A stretch of DNA of 64,000 nucleotides from Halomonas caseinilytica (lineage in GTDB: Bacteria > Pseudomonadota > Gammaproteobacteria > Pseudomonadales > Halomonadaceae): NCBI RefSeq assembly GCF_001662305.1, contig NZ_BDEP01000017.1, positions 62,001-126,000 of the forward strand, read 5' to 3'. A program made the translations under genes and the position numbers. The notes below the pieces were generated by a model, which made no database searches, was not told the origin of the DNA, and worked only from the letters and a program-made list of their open reading frames with translations. This document shows positions 8,927 to 17,959 of this stretch, piece after piece; the first letter of the stretch is position 1; every line of letters starts with the position of its first letter.

Positions 8927-9868
8927 TCAGCCGTTCAGGGTCAGCAGATGGATGAGGCGTGCCGCGACTCTGGCGGTGCGGTCATCGATGTCATGGTCGG
9001 GGTTCAGCTCGGCGATATCGGCTAGACAGAGCTTGCCGCTGTCGCGGACCGTCTCGATCAGGGGTTCGAGCAGCGCCAGGGGGACGCCGCGTGCTGCCGG
9101 TGCGCTGACGCCGGGTGCCTCACAGGCCGGCAGCACGTCGAGATCGATGGTCAGATAGAGCCGGTCGCAATGGGCGATGAAACGCTCGAGATCACGCTGG
9201 ATGGTGTTGAGCCGGGTCGGAGTGACGTCGCGGTCTTCGCGCACCAGTACATCGAGCGCTCTGGCCCGCTGGAACAGCGCACGAGTATTGGCGGCGCGGC
9301 TGATGCCAAGGCAGGCGTAGCGGAAGGGCCAACCCCTGGCGTGGCAATCCTCGGCGATCTGCGAGAAGGGCGTGCCGGAGGAGCGTACGTGGCCAGGATC
9401 GCGCAGATCGAAATGGGCATCGAGGTTGATGATGCCGACGCGCGGTGGCGTCTCGCGAGGAGCGAGGTGACGGGCGAGGCCTTGCCAGCTGGCATAGGCG
9501 ATCTCGTGGCCGCCGCCCAGCACGATGGGCAGGTGCCCGGCATCGAGCAGTGGCGCCAGGCGTTCAGCCAGGGCTGCCTGGGCGGCTTCCAGAGCGTCGC
9601 CTTCGCAGGTCACGTCGCCGGCGTCGAAGGCCGGTGCTTCACGGTGCCAGGCAAGCGGAGCTAGGGCGCGACGGATCGCCGACGGTCCGGCGGCGGCACC
9701 GACCCGGCCCTGGTTGCGGGCCACGCCGGCATCGCTGGCGAAGCCGAGAAGGGCACATCCCGCTGGGGCGTTCTCCGAAAGGGGCGCGATGCGCTGGTGC
9801 CAGCGGTCACTGTCGGGCTCGGGGTCGCGGCGACCCTGCCAGAGGCTCATGTCGATCTCATTGGCCAT
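8927..9868 (-). CDS. hutG: Formimidoylglutamase (arginase/ureohydrolase family)
   Basis: A 313-residue Mn-dependent hydrolase that converts N-formimidoyl-L-glutamate to glutamate and formamide, the last step of the four-enzyme hut route. The metal ligands are all visible: GGGHE with H121, then D150, H152 and D154 in NLDAHFDLR, and D242/D244 in IDLDVLP. The start at 9868 has GGAGGAG ahead and overlaps the last 11 bases of hutI, so the two are translationally coupled. The presence of HutG and no HutF shows the direct formimidoylglutamase route. Confidence 0.96.
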   Translation of the reverse strand: MANEIDMSLWQGRRDPEPDSDRWHQRIAPLSENAPAGCALLGFASDAGVARNQGRVGAAAGPSAIRRALAPLAWHREAPAFDAGDVTCEGDALEAAQAALAERLAPLLDAGHLPIVLGGGHEIAYASWQGLARHLAPRETPPRVGIINLDAHFDLRDPGHVRSSGTPFSQIAEDCHARGWPFRYACLGISRAANTRALFQRARALDVLVREDRDVTPTRLNTIQRDLERFIAHCDRLYLTIDLDVLPACEAPGVSAPAARGVPLALLEPLIETVRDSGKLCLADIAELNPDHDIDDRTARVAARLIHLLTLNG

Positions 9869-11084
9869 GAGCGAGCTCCTCCACGGGTTGGCCGGCGACG
9901 ACGCGCTGACGAAGTCGACCGGGCTGGACGGCATAGGCGAGCTCCGCCGGAGAGTCGATGTTCCAGAGACACAGGTCGGCAGGCGCTCCCTCGCGCAACC
10001 TGCCGAGTTCGGCAAACCCCAGAGCGCGGGCGCCGTGCGCGGTCATGCCGGCCAGTGCCTCTCGCGGCGTGAGGCGAAACAGGGTACAGGCCAGATTGAG
10101 CATCAAGGTCGGCATGAACAGCGGCGAGCTACCGGGATTGGCATCGGTGGCGACGGCCATCGGCACGCCAGCCTCGCGAAGCCCGGCGATGGGAGGCTGC
10201 TGGGTTTCGCGCAGCGTGTGAAAGGCACCCGGCAGGATCACCGCCACGCTGCCGGCATCCCGCATGGCGGCGATGCCGGCGTCATCGAGGTACTCGATAT
10301 GGTCGGCCGACAAGGCGCCGTGGCGAGCGGCCATGGCGGAGCCGCCCAGATTGGAGAGTTGCTCGGCATGGGCCTTGATGGGCAGGCCGTGAGCCTGGGC
10401 CGCCTCGAAGACGCGCTCGCACTGGGCCACCGAGAAGGCGATCTTCTCGCAGAAGACATCGACCGCATCGGCCAGTCCCTCGTCCGCGGCAGCGGGGATC
10501 ATCGCCTGACAGACCAGGTCGATGTAGCCGTCGCTGTCGTCTGCGTATTCCGGCGGCAAGGCGTGGGCGCCGAGCAGGCTGGTGACGACGCGCACGGGCC
10601 GCGCCTCGCCGAGACGGCGGGCGACGCGCAGCATCTTGAGCTCGTTCTCGACGTCGAGGCCATAGCCCGACTTGATCTCCACGGTGGTCACGCCGTCGGC
10701 GAGCAGGGCATCGAGGCGTGGCAGGGCGGCGGCGAACAGCTCGTCCTCGCTGGCCTTGCGCGTGTCGCGCACGGTGCTGATGATGCCGCCGCCGCGTCGG
10801 GCGATTTCCTCGTAGCTCACGCCTTCCAGGCGTGCCTCGAACTCGTCGGCACGGCCGCCCCCGAACACCAGATGCGTGTGGCAGTCGATCAGGCCAGGGG
10901 TCATCACGCCACCGCTGCCCATGAGCCGGCATGTTTCGGCAAGGGAAGCCGAGAGTTCCCGCATCGGAATCAGGGACTGGATGCGGTCTTCCTCGACGAT
11001 TACCGCCATGGCCTCGGGCAGGGTCTCCTGTCCGTCGAAGACGGTGACGTCCTGCCAGAGTCGACGTGTCCGGGGATGAGTCAT
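9858..11084 (-). CDS. hutI: Imidazolonepropionase
   Basis: A 408-residue amidohydrolase that opens imidazolone propionate to formimidoylglutamate, the third hut step. The metal-binding HxH motif is at H69 and H71 ([13 protein letters not shown]), followed by the KSGYGLD motif and the ATDANPG segment with the catalytic aspartate. The chosen start at 11084 is preceded by GGAG; in-frame upstream ATGs would read through the HutC operator. First gene of the hut operon and directly downstream of the operator. Confidence 0.97.
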   Translation of the reverse strand: MTHPRTRRLWQDVTVFDGQETLPEAMAVIVEEDRIQSLIPMRELSASLAETCRLMGSGGVMTPGLIDCHTHLVFGGGRADEFEARLEGVSYEEIARRGGGIISTVRDTRKASEDELFAAALPRLDALLADGVTTVEIKSGYGLDVENELKMLRVARRLGEARPVRVVTSLLGAHALPPEYADDSDGYIDLVCQAMIPAAADEGLADAVDVFCEKIAFSVAQCERVFEAAQAHGLPIKAHAEQLSNLGGSAMAARHGALSADHIEYLDDAGIAAMRDAGSVAVILPGAFHTLRETQQPPIAGLREAGVPMAVATDANPGSSPLFMPTLMLNLACTLFRLTPREALAGMTAHGARALGFAELGRLREGAPADLCLWNIDSPAELAYAVQPGRLRQRVVAGQPVEELAHGQ

Positions 11085-11104
11085 GCTGACGTCTCCAGGG
11101 TGTT

Positions 11105-11116
11105 TTGTATATACAA
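11105..11116. promoter_or_regulatory. HutC operator, hutI side
   Basis: A perfect 12-bp palindrome TTGTATATACAA, 20 bp before the hutI start. The core TGTATATACA is the well-known recognition sequence of the GntR-family repressor HutC in Pseudomonas and relatives, and hutC is encoded nearby (12772-13482). Binding here would block the hutIGUH promoter until urocanate appears. Confidence 0.85.
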
Positions 11117-11334
11117 ATACATTAGCGCATTCCCGCGCCATCGTCACCCCGTGAGTCTGGCGTCTGACGGGGTTCTCAGGTCTAGGCATTTCCATGCAGA
11201 AAGGCAGATAAATATTATTAAAATCAATAAAATATAATTTTTCATGGAAATATTTTGATCAGGTCTATCGAATGTTTTCGACCAAAGTATTAAGGACCTC
11301 GGCGAGGTGCTCATGGCATCGGTATTCTGTGTGA
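11117..11334. promoter_or_regulatory. Divergent hut promoter region, AT-rich
   Basis: The 343-bp gap between hutI and the YjiH-like gene holds the two HutC operators and an AT-rich core (about 11200-11265). A 9-bp inverted repeat ATTTCCATG (11188-11196) / CATGGAAAT (11243-11251) frames that core and may be a further regulator or IHF-type bend site. Exact -35/-10 elements cannot be fixed by eye. No gene is evident in the gap. Confidence 0.5.
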
Positions 11335-11344
11335 TGTATATACA
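11335..11344. promoter_or_regulatory. HutC operator, transporter side
   Basis: A second TGTATATACA core, 84 bp before the YjiH-like gene and 218 bp from the first operator. Two identical cores facing opposite genes suggest HutC represses the transporter and the catabolic operon together. Confidence 0.82.
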
Positions 11345-11427
11345 AAGTGGGTTGCCTCAGTCCTTCATGCAGTGAAGCGCAACTCGCATCGATGATCCCG
11401 CTCACAACGACAATCCAGGAGCCTCCC

Positions 11428-12756
11428 ATGGCGAACTCCCCATCCGACGCGTCCCGACGTCGGGGGCCCTCGGCGAGCACCGTGTTCAAGCTGTTCGTAC
11501 CCAGCTGCATCGGGGTGCTGATCTTCTTCGTGCCGATGACGTTCGACGGCAAGACGACCATACCGCTGGACCATATGGTGACCGGTGCTCGCAACCTTTT
11601 GGGCGAGGGTAGCGGCCTTTATGCCCTGGCGCTGATCGTCGCCGGGGCGCTCTATCCTCTGGTCAGAGGAACCTGGCGGCGCAGCCTGACCGAGCGAGTC
11701 TTCACGGGGCTCAAGCTGGCCGGTGTGGCGGCAGCAGTGATGGCACTGACCGGCTGGGGGCCTGCCTTTTTGCATGAGCCGGACATGCTGCCCTTTCTGT
11801 TCGACAAGCTGGTGATTCCGGTGGGGCTGATCGTGCCGATCGGGGCCATCTTCCTGGCGCTGCTGATCAGCTTCGGCCTGCTCGAGCTTATCGGCGTGCT
11901 GGTCCAGCCGGTGATGCGGCCGGTGTGGCGCACGCCGGGGAGAAGCGCGATCGATGCCGTGGCGTCTTTCGTCGGTAGCTATTCCATCGGCTTGCTGATC
12001 ACCAGCCGGGTCTACCAGGCAGGGCAGTATTCGGCTCGGGAGGCGGCGATCATCGCCACCGGCTTCTCCACCGTGTCGGCAACCTTCATGATCATCGTGG
12101 CCAAGACCCTGGAGCTGATGGCGTTCTGGAATCTCTATTTCTGGCTGACGCTGGTCATTACCTTCATGGTGACGGCGATCACGGTGCGGATGCCGCCTCT
12201 GTCGCGCATGGATGACAGCAAGACGGACGGTGAACCGGACGCCACCCCAGGGCGCCGCCTGGCCACGGCCTGGCGTACCGGGCTGGAGGTGGCCGAGCGG
12301 GCACCGAGCCTGCTGTCCAGCGTGGCGCTGAATTTTCGCGAGGGACTGCTGATGGCGATCAGCATCCTGCCGTCGATCATGTCGGTGGGGCTGGCCGGAT
12401 TGCTGCTGGCCAAGTACACGCCGCTGTTCGAATGGCTCGGCTGGGCCTTCTACCCCTTCGTGGCAATCTGGGGGCTGGACGAAGCCGCTGCTCTGGCCCA
12501 GGCAGCGGCGGCGGGGCTTGCCGAGATGTTCCTGCCGGCCCTGTTGATGGGCGATGCTGGCCTGGTGGCACGTTTCGCCGCCGGGGTGGTGTCGGTCTCC
12601 TCGGTGCTGTTCTTCTCGGCCTCGATTCCCTGCATCCTGTCCACCAGCATCCCGTTGTCGGTAGGGCGCATCGTGATCGTGTGGTTCCTGCGGGTGGCGT
12701 TGAGCCTGCTGCTGGCGGTGCCGGCGGGTTACCTGGTGCAAGCTCTGGCAGGTTGA
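11428..12756 (+). CDS. YjiH family membrane protein, probable HutC-controlled transporter
   Basis: A 442-residue inner-membrane protein with about 10-11 membrane segments, matching YjiH-type proteins with the nucleoside-recognition (Gate) domain. The second half carries the SILPSIMSVGLAGLLLAKYTP and NFREGLL regions typical of that group. The start at 11428 has GGAG seven bases ahead; the longer reading from 11347 begins inside the operator. It is divergent from hutI under a HutC operator, and converges on hutC 15 bp away. This context suggests transport of histidine, urocanate or a degradation product; the family's substrates are poorly known. Confidence 0.85.
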   Translation: MANSPSDASRRRGPSASTVFKLFVPSCIGVLIFFVPMTFDGKTTIPLDHMVTGARNLLGEGSGLYALALIVAGALYPLVRGTWRRSLTERVFTGLKLAGVAAAVMALTGWGPAFLHEPDMLPFLFDKLVIPVGLIVPIGAIFLALLISFGLLELIGVLVQPVMRPVWRTPGRSAIDAVASFVGSYSIGLLITSRVYQAGQYSAREAAIIATGFSTVSATFMIIVAKTLELMAFWNLYFWLTLVITFMVTAITVRMPPLSRMDDSKTDGEPDATPGRRLATAWRTGLEVAERAPSLLSSVALNFREGLLMAISILPSIMSVGLAGLLLAKYTPLFEWLGWAFYPFVAIWGLDEAAALAQAAAAGLAEMFLPALLMGDAGLVARFAAGVVSVSSVLFFSASIPCILSTSIPLSVGRIVIVWFLRVALSLLLAVPAGYLVQALAG

Positions 12757-12771
12757 TCGGCTCAGGCCGCG

Positions 12772-13482
12772 TCAGTTGGTATGCAACGAGGAGCGTAGCT
12801 TGTAGCGGTCGCCGGGATGGATCAGGCGCGCATAGCTGATCAGGTGATCTCCCGACCAGGTGCGCCGGATCATTCGCAGACAGGGTTCGTGGGGGGCGAT
12901 GTCGAGGCGCCGTGCGGTGTCGGCGTCGACCAGCACGGCCTCGACCACGTGTTCCACATCGTTGATCGGGCAGGCTGCCACCAGCACCTCATTGGGCGTG
13001 TGCTGCGTGAAGTCCGTCTCCAGATAGTGGGGAACCCGGCTGGGATTGACGTAGCGATCCTCGAGCTGGATGGGCACGCCGTTCTCGCGATGCACGATCA
13101 GGGTGTGAAAGACCCGGGCGCCGTTGCGCACGCCCAGATACACCGAGATCTCGTCGTCGGCCTCCAGCGCTTCGGCACGCAGGACTTCGCTGGTGTAGAC
13201 ATGTTCGCGGCTGCGGACCTCTTCGGCGATGTTGTGCACCTCGATCAGCGAGGACTCGGCCTTGCGGTCGGTAACGAAGGTGCCGACCCCGGGTTGTCGC
13301 GTCAGGTATCCTTTCTGGACCAGGTCACGGATCGCCTTGTTGGCAGTCATGCGGCTGACGCCGAATTCCTCGGCCAGGCGTTCCTCGGGTGGAATCCGGT
13401 GCTGCACTGGCCAGTCGCCACCATGAATCTTTTCCAGCAGGTGCCGTTGTATCTTGAGGTAGAGAGGCAGGGAACCGGCCAT
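12772..13482 (-). CDS. hutC: Histidine utilisation repressor HutC (GntR family)
   Basis: A 236-residue regulator with an N-terminal GntR winged helix (residues about 8-72; RLAEEFGVSRMTANKAIRDL) and a C-terminal UTRA effector domain (about 90-230, ending PGDRYKLRSSL). HutC binds TGTATATACA operators and is released by urocanate. It lies at the outer end of the hut locus, convergent with the YjiH-like gene. No HutC core was seen in front of hutC itself (13483-13587), so it may not be autoregulated here. Confidence 0.94.
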   Translation of the reverse strand: MAGSLPLYLKIQRHLLEKIHGGDWPVQHRIPPEERLAEEFGVSRMTANKAIRDLVQKGYLTRQPGVGTFVTDRKAESSLIEVHNIAEEVRSREHVYTSEVLRAEALEADDEISVYLGVRNGARVFHTLIVHRENGVPIQLEDRYVNPSRVPHYLETDFTQHTPNEVLVAACPINDVEHVVEAVLVDADTARRLDIAPHEPCLRMIRRTWSGDHLISYARLIHPGDRYKLRSSLHTN

Positions 13483-13587
13483 GCGTTATCCTGTGTGTCC
13501 ATTCCGGTGGAAACGGGAAAAGCAAGGGAGCGGCGACACTCGCCGCCCCGTATCCAGGCACTCTCGGACAATGCCCAGGAGACCATG

Positions 13588-14211
13588 ATGTCACGAACCG
13601 ATCATCGGGGCACATCCCCGGCGCGCCTCAAGAGCCCTGCTGCCGCGCGCAATCGCGAGCCGATCCTCGCGGTGCTCGAGGAGGTATTGCCGGCGCGAGC
13701 CAGGGTGCTCGAACTGGCCAGCGGCAGTGGGGAGCACGGGCTTCATTTCGCCTCGGCGATGCCAGGCTGGCAATGGCAGCCAAGCGATGTCGACTCGCAC
13801 TCCCTGGCGTCCATCGAGGCCTGGCGGTCGACGTCCGGGCCGGACAACCTGCGGGCGCCGATCCGTCTCGATGCTACCGGCGACTGGCCTGACGAAACCT
13901 TCGATGCCATCGTGGCCATCAACCTGATACACATTTCGCCCTGGGAGGTGACCGAAGCGCTGATGGCCCGTGCCGGTGAGCACTTGGCCGCCGGGGGGAC
14001 GCTCTATCTGTATGGCCCCTATCGGCGCGAGGGCAGGCACACGGCACCGAGCAATGCGGCCTTCGACGAGGACTTGAGACGCCGCGATGCACGTTGGGGC
14101 GTGCGCGATCTCGAAGCGGTGGTGGAGGCGGCGATGCCTCACGGACTGACGCTCGAGACGGTCGTCGAGATGCCGGCGAACAACCTCAGCGTGGTGCTGC
14201 GTCGCCAGTGA
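13588..14211 (+). CDS. DUF938 SAM-dependent methyltransferase
   Basis: A 207-residue protein of the DUF938 family, with the SAM-binding motif VLELASGSGEHGLHFA near residues 40-55 and the family motif INLIHISPW. It is cytosolic with unknown substrate. Two ATG codons are adjacent (13585, 13588); the second is better spaced from AGGAG. It is divergent from hutC and lies 62 bp before the SorC-type regulator. Confidence 0.88.
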   Translation: MSRTDHRGTSPARLKSPAAARNREPILAVLEEVLPARARVLELASGSGEHGLHFASAMPGWQWQPSDVDSHSLASIEAWRSTSGPDNLRAPIRLDATGDWPDETFDAIVAINLIHISPWEVTEALMARAGEHLAAGGTLYLYGPYRREGRHTAPSNAAFDEDLRRRDARWGVRDLEAVVEAAMPHGLTLETVVEMPANNLSVVLRRQ

Positions 14212-14273
14212 GCGGACATTGTGCAACCCCGGCAGCCTTGCGATGATGCCGCATATCGATCAGCCAGTGAGTC

Positions 14274-15230
14274 GTGAGAGTGGACAAGTTCGAGGTGAAA
14301 CTGGACCAGGCGGCGCGGGCGGCCTGGCTCTCCCATGTGGGAGGCTGTACCCAGGACGAGATCGCCGCGCAATTGGGGGTGTCCCGCCCCGGTGTGCAAC
14401 GCTTGCTGGCGCTGGCGCGCCAGGAGGGGCTGGTCAAGGTCCGAATCGATCATCCCATTGCGCAATGCACGGCGTTGTCCCAGGCGATTCGCGATGCCTT
14501 CGGCCTGGCATTCTGCGATGTGGTGCCGGCCGATGCTGAGGCGGGGGCGGATAGCGCCCATTATCTGGCGGTGGCCGGTGCCGAGCGCCTCGCGCGCCTG
14601 CTCGAGCGTTCCGAGCCGCTGACCCTGTCGCTGGGCACGGGGCGCTCGGTGCGGGCCACGGTGGAGGCTCTGAGACGCTTCGATCGTCCGCAGCATCGCA
14701 TCGTCTCGTTGGTAGGCAACATCGCTCGGGACGGTTCCGCCAACCGCTATGACGGCGTCATGGTGCTTGCCGACAAGACGGGCAGCGAGCGTTTTCTGTT
14801 GCCCGCACCGGTCGTGGCGGGGTCGGTGAGCGAGAAGGAGGCGCTGCAGGGACAGCCGTTGTTCCAGGCCATCACCAAGGTGGCGCGCCAAGCTCAGGCA
14901 GCTTTCATCGGTGTGGGGCGCATTGATCGCCAGGCAACCTTGTTCCAGGATCACTTCATCAGCGAGGCCGAACTGGATGAACTGTTGTCCCGGGAGGCTG
15001 TCGGCGAACTGCTCGGCTGGCCCATGAATGCCGAGGGTGAACTGATCGACTGCTCGACCAGTCGACGCGTCACCAGTCTGCCGTTATCGATGTTCCGCGA
15101 TCAGGAAATGGTGGCTCTGGCCGGCGGGCGGGGGAAGGCGCCGGCGATCCTGGCGGCCCTGCGTGGAGGCTGGTTGAAGAGTCTGGTGACCGACGAGCAG
15201 GCCGCGAAATATATCGTCGAGCACTCGTGA
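14274..15230 (+). CDS. SorC/DeoR-type sugar-binding transcriptional regulator
   Basis: A 318-residue regulator starting at a GTG (14274; a second GTG is at 14280). An N-terminal helix-turn-helix (residues about 20-60; CTQDEIAAQLGVSRPGVQRLL) is followed by the SorC sugar-binding domain (SLGTGRSVRATVEAL, GVGRIDRQATLF). Such proteins sense phosphorylated sugars or polyols. It lies immediately before the polyol ABC operon in the same direction, so it is the likely local regulator, acting at the dyad at 15520-15555. Confidence 0.9.
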   Translation: MRVDKFEVKLDQAARAAWLSHVGGCTQDEIAAQLGVSRPGVQRLLALARQEGLVKVRIDHPIAQCTALSQAIRDAFGLAFCDVVPADAEAGADSAHYLAVAGAERLARLLERSEPLTLSLGTGRSVRATVEALRRFDRPQHRIVSLVGNIARDGSANRYDGVMVLADKTGSERFLLPAPVVAGSVSEKEALQGQPLFQAITKVARQAQAAFIGVGRIDRQATLFQDHFISEAELDELLSREAVGELLGWPMNAEGELIDCSTSRRVTSLPLSMFRDQEMVALAGGRGKAPAILAALRGGWLKSLVTDEQAAKYIVEHS

Positions 15231-15385
15231 TCGGCGTGTCGAGCCACGAGCTTCGAGACATGAGCGTCGAACCCAGCCACAGGTGTCGAGCCACGCGCCT
15301 CTACACCTGGCCACGGACTGGGCCATTCGAGCGGTAGCCTCGATCGTTCGCCCTTGACTGGGGGCTCACCTCGGTTGTCATCTCT

Positions 15386-15476
15386 TTCTAGCTTCTAGCT
15401 TCTAGCTTCTAGCTTCTAGCTTCTAGCTTCTAGCTTCTAGCTTCTAGCTTCTAGCTTCTAGCTTCTAGCTTCTAGC
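15386..15476. repeat. Heptanucleotide tandem repeat (TTCTAGC) x13
   Basis: Thirteen perfect, uninterrupted copies of TTCTAGC, 91 bp. It lies between the SorC-type regulator and the polyol operon, about 45 bp before the putative operator. Perfect short arrays like this are prone to slippage, so copy number probably varies between strains. The repeat puts 13 CTAG tetranucleotides in a row; CTAG is usually rare in proteobacteria. It contains no start codon in any forward frame and is not coding. Confidence 0.97.
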
Positions 15477-15519
15477 CTAAAGTCTAAGCGCTCCGGCTTT
15501 GCGTTTTTTGTGTCTCTGT

Positions 15520-15555
15520 CCGATCATTTGATCAGTCGTTGATTCTATTGATCGG
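15520..15555. promoter_or_regulatory. Putative operator of the polyol operon
   Basis: CCGATCA (15520-15526) and TGATCGG (15549-15555) form a 7-bp inverted repeat. The left side is itself part of GATCATTTGATC (15522-15533), a near-perfect dyad, and TTGATC recurs at 15548-15553. This cluster of GATC-containing half-sites 92-127 bp before the binding-protein gene is a good candidate for SorC-family regulator binding. Binding is inferred. Apart from this and the heptamer array, 15231-15646 shows nothing coding. Confidence 0.55.
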
Positions 15556-15646
15556 TAATAGGCGAGAGGGCAACGGGAATTTCCCGTCCTCCAGAGACAA
15601 CAACAATTCCTCCTGCGGGGGGGCATCAACGCAACAGGAGCACGCC

Positions 15647-16957
15647 ATGCAGCGTCATCGTCTACTTCCCCTGGTGGCCGCCACGGCACTGGGCGCCACG
15701 GCGGCCCAGGCCGAGACCATCACGGTGGCCACCGTCAACAACAATGACATGGTCATCATGCAGGGGCTTACTGAGGCCTTCGAGAAGGCGCATCCCGATA
15801 TCACCCTGGACTGGGTGGTGCTCGAGGAGAACGTGCTACGCCAGCGCATGACGACCGATATCGCCACCGAGGGCGGGCAGTTCGATGTCATGACCATCGG
15901 CAGCTACGAAGCGCCGATCTGGGCCGAGCGGGGCTGGCTCGAGCCCCTCGACGACCTGCCCGCGTCCTACCAGGTCGAGGATCTGCTCAAGCCGGTTCGT
16001 GACGGTCTCAGCCATGATGGCACCCTCCATGCGCTGCCGTTCTATGCCGAGAGTTCGATGATGTACTACCGCCGGGATCTGTTCGAGCAGGCGGGCATCG
16101 AGATGAGCGAACAGCCGACCTGGAGCGAAGTGCGGGAATGGGCCGGCAAGCTCCACGACCCCGACAACGAGGTGGCCGGTATCTGCCTGCGTGGCAAGCC
16201 GGGCTGGGGCGAGAACATGGCGTTTGTCTCAACCCTGGTGAACACCTATGGCGGCCGCTGGTTCGACATGGACTGGAACCCCGAGATCGACAGCGATGCC
16301 TGGCAGGAGGCGATCTCCTTCTACGTCGATCTGCTCAACGATTACGGCCCCTCCGGGGCGAGTTCCAACGGCTTCAACGAGAACCTCGCGCTCTTCTCGC
16401 GGGGGAACTGCGCCATGTGGGTCGATGCCACTTCGGCGGCCGGCAAGCTGTTCAACGCCGATGAGTCCCAGGTGGCCGACCAGCTCGGTTTCGCGCCGGC
16501 ACCGGTAGCCGAGACACCGAAGGGCTCGCATTGGTTGTGGTCCTGGGCGCTGGCGATTCCGAGCTCCTCCGAGTCTCCGGAGGCGGCCAAGACCTTCATT
16601 CAATGGGCGACCTCGCAGGAATACGTCGAGCTGGTCGGTGAGCGCGAAGGCTGGACCAGCGTGCCCCCCGGTACCCGCGAATCGACCTATGCCGATGAAC
16701 GCTACCAGCAGGCCGCCCCCTTCGCCGACTTCGTGGTCGAGGCGATTCGTGACGCCGACCCGCTGGATTCCACCCTCGATCCCAATCCCTATGTGGGCGT
16801 GCAGTTCGTCGGCATTCCCGAGTTCCAGTCGATCGGCACCCAGGTGGGGCAGATGATCGCCTCGGCTCTCACGGGAGAGACCAGTGTCGAGCAGGCACTG
16901 CAGGCCGCGCAGCGTGCCACCGAACGCACCATGCAGCGTTCCGGCTATCTCGACTGA
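15647..16957 (+). CDS. Polyol ABC transporter substrate-binding protein (SmoE/MtlE-like)
   Basis: A 436-residue periplasmic binding protein. Residues 1-22 are a signal peptide (cleavage after AQA). The mature part is a family 1 extracellular solute-binding protein (TVATVNNNDMVIMQ at the start, WLWSWALAIPSSS in the second lobe), closest in pattern to sorbitol/mannitol-binding proteins. The start at 15647 has AGGAG ahead. First gene of the ten-gene polyol operon. Confidence 0.9.
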   Translation: MQRHRLLPLVAATALGATAAQAETITVATVNNNDMVIMQGLTEAFEKAHPDITLDWVVLEENVLRQRMTTDIATEGGQFDVMTIGSYEAPIWAERGWLEPLDDLPASYQVEDLLKPVRDGLSHDGTLHALPFYAESSMMYYRRDLFEQAGIEMSEQPTWSEVREWAGKLHDPDNEVAGICLRGKPGWGENMAFVSTLVNTYGGRWFDMDWNPEIDSDAWQEAISFYVDLLNDYGPSGASSNGFNENLALFSRGNCAMWVDATSAAGKLFNADESQVADQLGFAPAPVAETPKGSHWLWSWALAIPSSSESPEAAKTFIQWATSQEYVELVGEREGWTSVPPGTRESTYADERYQQAAPFADFVVEAIRDADPLDSTLDPNPYVGVQFVGIPEFQSIGTQVGQMIASALTGETSVEQALQAAQRATERTMQRSGYLD

Positions 16958-17041
16958 AACGCGGGTGTCGTCCCTGGCGGCGCCCGGCGCGCCGCCCATC
17001 CTTATGCCGCTTGCGGCGTTCCAACCGACGAGTGACGAGCC

Positions 17042-17932
17042 ATGAACAAGACTCGCGCCTCCGGTCGTACCGTCGGCGGTCTGCGCACCCTGTCGCTGCA
17101 GGCCCCCGCGGTGACCCTGTTGCTGCTCTGGATGCTGGTGCCGCTGGGCATGACCCTGTGGTTCTCCTTCCAGCGCTATAACCTGCTGATGCCCGGCATG
17201 AAAGGTTTCGCCGGGTTCGAGAATTATCAATACCTGCTGACCGATCCTGCCTTGTGGTCGGCCATGGGCACGACCCTGCTGCTGGTGGGCTGGGTCCTGG
17301 CCATCACCGTGGTGGGCGGTACCTTGCTGGCGGTGCTGTTCCAGCAGGACTTCTTCGGGCGTGGCATCGCCCGGGTGCTGGCCATCTCGCCGTTCTTCGT
17401 CATGCCCACGGTCAGCGCCCTGGTATGGAAGAACATGATGATGCACCCGGCCAACGGGGTGCTGGCCTGGCTCGCCGAATCCTTCGGCCTGCCGGCGCTG
17501 GACTGGTTCTCCAGCCTGCCTTTGACCTCGATCATCATCATCGTCTCGTGGCAGTGGCTGCCGTTCGCACTGCTGATCCTGCTGACCGCCATGCAGTCGC
17601 TCGACGACGATCAGGTCGAGGCGGCCCGCATGGATGGGGCCGGGCCGGTAGCGATCTTCTTTTTCATCACGCTGCCGCACCTCAAGCGGGCGATCAGCGT
17701 GGTGATCATGATCGAGATGATCTTCCTGTTGACGGTCTTCGCCGAGATCTTCGTCACTACCTCTGGCGGGCCGGGGCTGGCCACCACCAACCTGGCTTAC
17801 CTGATCTACATCCGCGCTCTGCTCGACTTCGATGTCGGCACGGCGTCCGCCGGCGGGGTGATCGCCATCATCCTGGCCAACATCGTTGCCATCTTCCTGG
17901 TCCGCATGGTGGCCAAGAACCTGGAAGCGTAA
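17042..17932 (+). CDS. Polyol ABC transporter permease (SmoF/MtlF-like)
   Basis: A 296-residue inner-membrane permease with six transmembrane segments and the EAA loop for ATPase contact (EAARMDGAGPVAIFFFITLPHLK region near residue 195). It belongs to the MalF/UgpA-type permease family. Same operon, 84 bp after the binding-protein gene. Confidence 0.93.
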   Translation: MNKTRASGRTVGGLRTLSLQAPAVTLLLLWMLVPLGMTLWFSFQRYNLLMPGMKGFAGFENYQYLLTDPALWSAMGTTLLLVGWVLAITVVGGTLLAVLFQQDFFGRGIARVLAISPFFVMPTVSALVWKNMMMHPANGVLAWLAESFGLPALDWFSSLPLTSIIIIVSWQWLPFALLILLTAMQSLDDDQVEAARMDGAGPVAIFFFITLPHLKRAISVVIMIEMIFLLTVFAEIFVTTSGGPGLATTNLAYLIYIRALLDFDVGTASAGGVIAIILANIVAIFLVRMVAKNLEA

Positions 17933-17959
17933 GCCAGGCACGCTGAGGAGAGGATTCCC

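Noticed and set aside
11117..11150. A possible sigma-54 promoter before hutI (TGGCGC and a downstream GC)
   Set aside because: The spacing between the GG and GC elements is off by one and the -12 box is poor. A similar TGGCAT at 11315 on the other strand also lacks a proper -12 box.
15386..15476. CRISPR array
   Set aside because: The repeats are 7 bp and contiguous, without spacers, and no cas genes are present.
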